DNA from: Xanthomonas theicola
GTDB taxonomy: Bacteria > Pseudomonadota > Gammaproteobacteria > Xanthomonadales > Xanthomonadaceae
Direction: 5' to 3'
Length of the DNA: 64,000 nt
NCBI RefSeq assembly: GCF_014236795.1
Contig: NZ_CP049017.1
Span: 2,210,001 to 2,274,000, forward strand
Below, piece by piece: positions 63,007 to 64,000 of the stretch; position 1 is the first letter of the stretch, and each line of letters starts with the position of its first letter. The position numbers were made by a program, and so were the translations under genes. The notes under the pieces are model-generated. The model searched no databases, was not told the origin of the DNA, and saw nothing but the letters and a program-made list of their open reading frames with translations.

Positions 63007-63606
63007 ATGTCCATGAAAAGCATCTGCGTCTACTGCGGCTCCAATGCCGGCAACAAACCCGCCTACGCCGAGCGCGCCACCGCGCTGGGCACGCGCATCG
63101 CCCGGCAGGGCCTGCGACTGGTCTACGGCGGCGGCAACGTCGGGCTGATGGGCACGGTCGCCAATGCGGTGCTCGCCGCCGGCGGCCAGGTCACCGGGGT
63201 GATCCCCAAGCAACTGGCCGACTGGGAAGTGGCGCACCGCGGCCTCACCGAGCTGGAGATCGTCGGCTCGATGCACGAGCGCAAGTCGCGCATGTTCGAC
63301 CTGTCCGACGGCTTCGTCGCCTTGCCCGGCGGTTTCGGCACCATGGAAGAGATCTTCGAGATGCTGACCTGGCGCCAGCTCGGCATCGGCAACAAGCCGT
63401 GCGCGTTCCTGGACGTGGAAGAGTTCTACGCGCCGCTGATCGGCATGATCGACCGCATGGTCGCCGAGCGCTTCCTGCACCCGGACCAGCGCGCCGACCT
63501 GTGGTACGGCGACGACACCGACACGATGCTGGCGTGGATGCACGCCTACACGCCGGCGCAAGCGTCGAAGTGGATCGACGAGAAGCGCTGCAACGCCCTG
63601 CGCTGA
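63007..63606 (+). CDS. LOG family protein (cytokinin-type riboside 5'-monophosphate phosphoribohydrolase)
   Basis: A 199-residue Rossmann-like protein of the TIGR00730/LOG family. The nucleotide motif is YGGGNVGLMGTVA, and the catalytic signature is PGGFGTMEEIFEMLTW with the Arg in MHERKSRMF upstream. Such enzymes cleave the N-glycosidic bond of nucleoside 5'-monophosphates; whether the natural substrate is a cytokinin nucleotide or AMP/pyrimidine nucleotides is not known from sequence. Second in-frame ATG at 63013 is an alternative start. It lies behind the lpd terminator and so has its own promoter. Confidence 0.9.
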   Translation: MSMKSICVYCGSNAGNKPAYAERATALGTRIARQGLRLVYGGGNVGLMGTVANAVLAAGGQVTGVIPKQLADWEVAHRGLTELEIVGSMHERKSRMFDLSDGFVALPGGFGTMEEIFEMLTWRQLGIGNKPCAFLDVEEFYAPLIGMIDRMVAERFLHPDQRADLWYGDDTDTMLAWMHAYTPAQASKWIDEKRCNALR

Positions 63607-63821
63607 AGCGCTCCACGATCGGCCAGCGCCACGCTGTCGAGGATGGATCGAGCGGTAGCCGTCCAGATGAAGGGCCGCTTGTGAAGGGGGTCGTGGGCGG
63701 CCTGTCCGGCACGTCGCGACACGCCAGGCATTGCCGGTGCCGCCTGCTTGTTGCGGCGGGGAGGGATGACAGGCACCGATGATGTTCCGTCTGCGCATTG
63801 ATCGGGCGCTGGGTGGGACAC

Positions 63822-64000
63822 ATGCGCCGGGGCACGTTCGTGCACGCCGGTATTGGTAAAACTGCGCCGATATCGGGCGAGCGGCCGCTGGGCTGGGCGA
63901 TTCGCAACTGGCATCGCCTTCGCGGCGCTGATGAAACTTTTCTTGACTGGCTGGCCCCGCAGTTAGGCCAGCGATGGCTGGACGTTGGCTGTGGCAATGG
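63822..64000 (+). CDS. Start of a SAM-dependent methyltransferase (cut by window edge)
   Basis: From ATG 63822 an open frame reaches the window end. The last residues read PLGWAIRNWHRLRGADETFL, then a DWLAPQLGQ stretch and LDVGCGNG, a clear class I methyltransferase motif I. The region is less GC-rich than its neighbours (for example around 63930-63950), perhaps a sign of different origin. The exact start is uncertain because the first 20 residues have no family pattern. The rest lies beyond base 64000. Confidence 0.6.
   Translation, partial: MRRGTFVHAGIGKTAPISGERPLGWAIRNWHRLRGADETFLDWLAPQLGQRWLDVGCGN

Noticed and set aside
61411-63798. 795-codon open frame opposite lpd and the LOG gene
   Set aside because: Shadow of two clear genes; it also reads through a strong terminator and a repeat element.
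63607-63821. Possible gene on the minus strand around 63546-63914
   Set aside because: No start site, motif or family similarity; the stretch is treated as intergenic before the partial methyltransferase.

Overview
The window is a GC-rich (roughly two-thirds G+C by eye), densely packed bacterial chromosome segment. Gene content, gene order and protein sequences fit the Xanthomonadaceae, most likely Xanthomonas: miaB-phoH-ybeY-corC, a split metH behind an ArsR-methyltransferase fusion, a very large NAD-glutamate dehydrogenase, a YtrA-type GntR/ABC cassette, and sucA-sucB-lpd. The genus call is an inference from recognition; no search was run. No rRNA, tRNA or CRISPR array was seen.

Layout. 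1-8.7 kb: a truncated GST tail, miaB, a decayed ArsR-type regulator, phoH, small exported-protein debris, ybeY, a secreted protein, corC, a DUF4105 membrane protein and corA. 8.8-21.7 kb (minus strand): a polyamine uptake and catabolism region made of succinate-semialdehyde dehydrogenase, potI-potH-potG, potF and a SpuC-like aminotransferase. It is interrupted by a three-gene EmrAB-type drug efflux operon with its outer-membrane factor, by a fragment of a second potF, and by an IS5-family element. 22-27 kb: the large NAD-glutamate dehydrogenase. 27.4-32.2 kb: an RND efflux pump (acrA/acrB type) behind a TetR-family gene that has lost its DNA-binding half. 32.4-38.7 kb: acyl-CoA dehydrogenase, then arsR-methyltransferase, metH1 and metH2 (methionine synthase split in two). 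38.8-43.8 kb: an epimerase/SDR, an outer-membrane-type protein, an OafA-like acyltransferase and a DUF2058 protein. 43.8-47 kb: slyX, ugd, a Mip-like FKBP and a glutathione peroxidase. 47.1-51.5 kb: a YtrA-type operon (small ORF, gntR, ABC ATPase, permease, then three exported proteins). 51.6-57 kb: fumC and purB (divergent), a JmjC ribosomal oxygenase and a GNAT protein. 57.2-62.8 kb: the 2-oxoglutarate dehydrogenase operon. 63-64 kb: a LOG-family hydrolase and the start of a methyltransferase.

The main novelty candidate is a repeated element seen six times. Two arms of tandem 7-bp units, GGGACNC on the left and GAGTCCC on the right, face each other as an imperfect inverted repeat around a 46-98 nt centre. 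Four copies fill intergenic gaps, and in two of these the loop carries a strong intrinsic terminator. One copy spans the arsR-methyltransferase/metH1 junction and supplies the C-terminus of one protein and the N-terminus of the next. One copy lies inside metH2 in frame and adds about 35 residues to the activation domain.

Other points: several genes show recent decay (ArsR with an ACG in place of its start and a frameshift, TetR without its HTH, a leftover potF tail), and three regulatory palindromes are well placed for their adjacent regulators.
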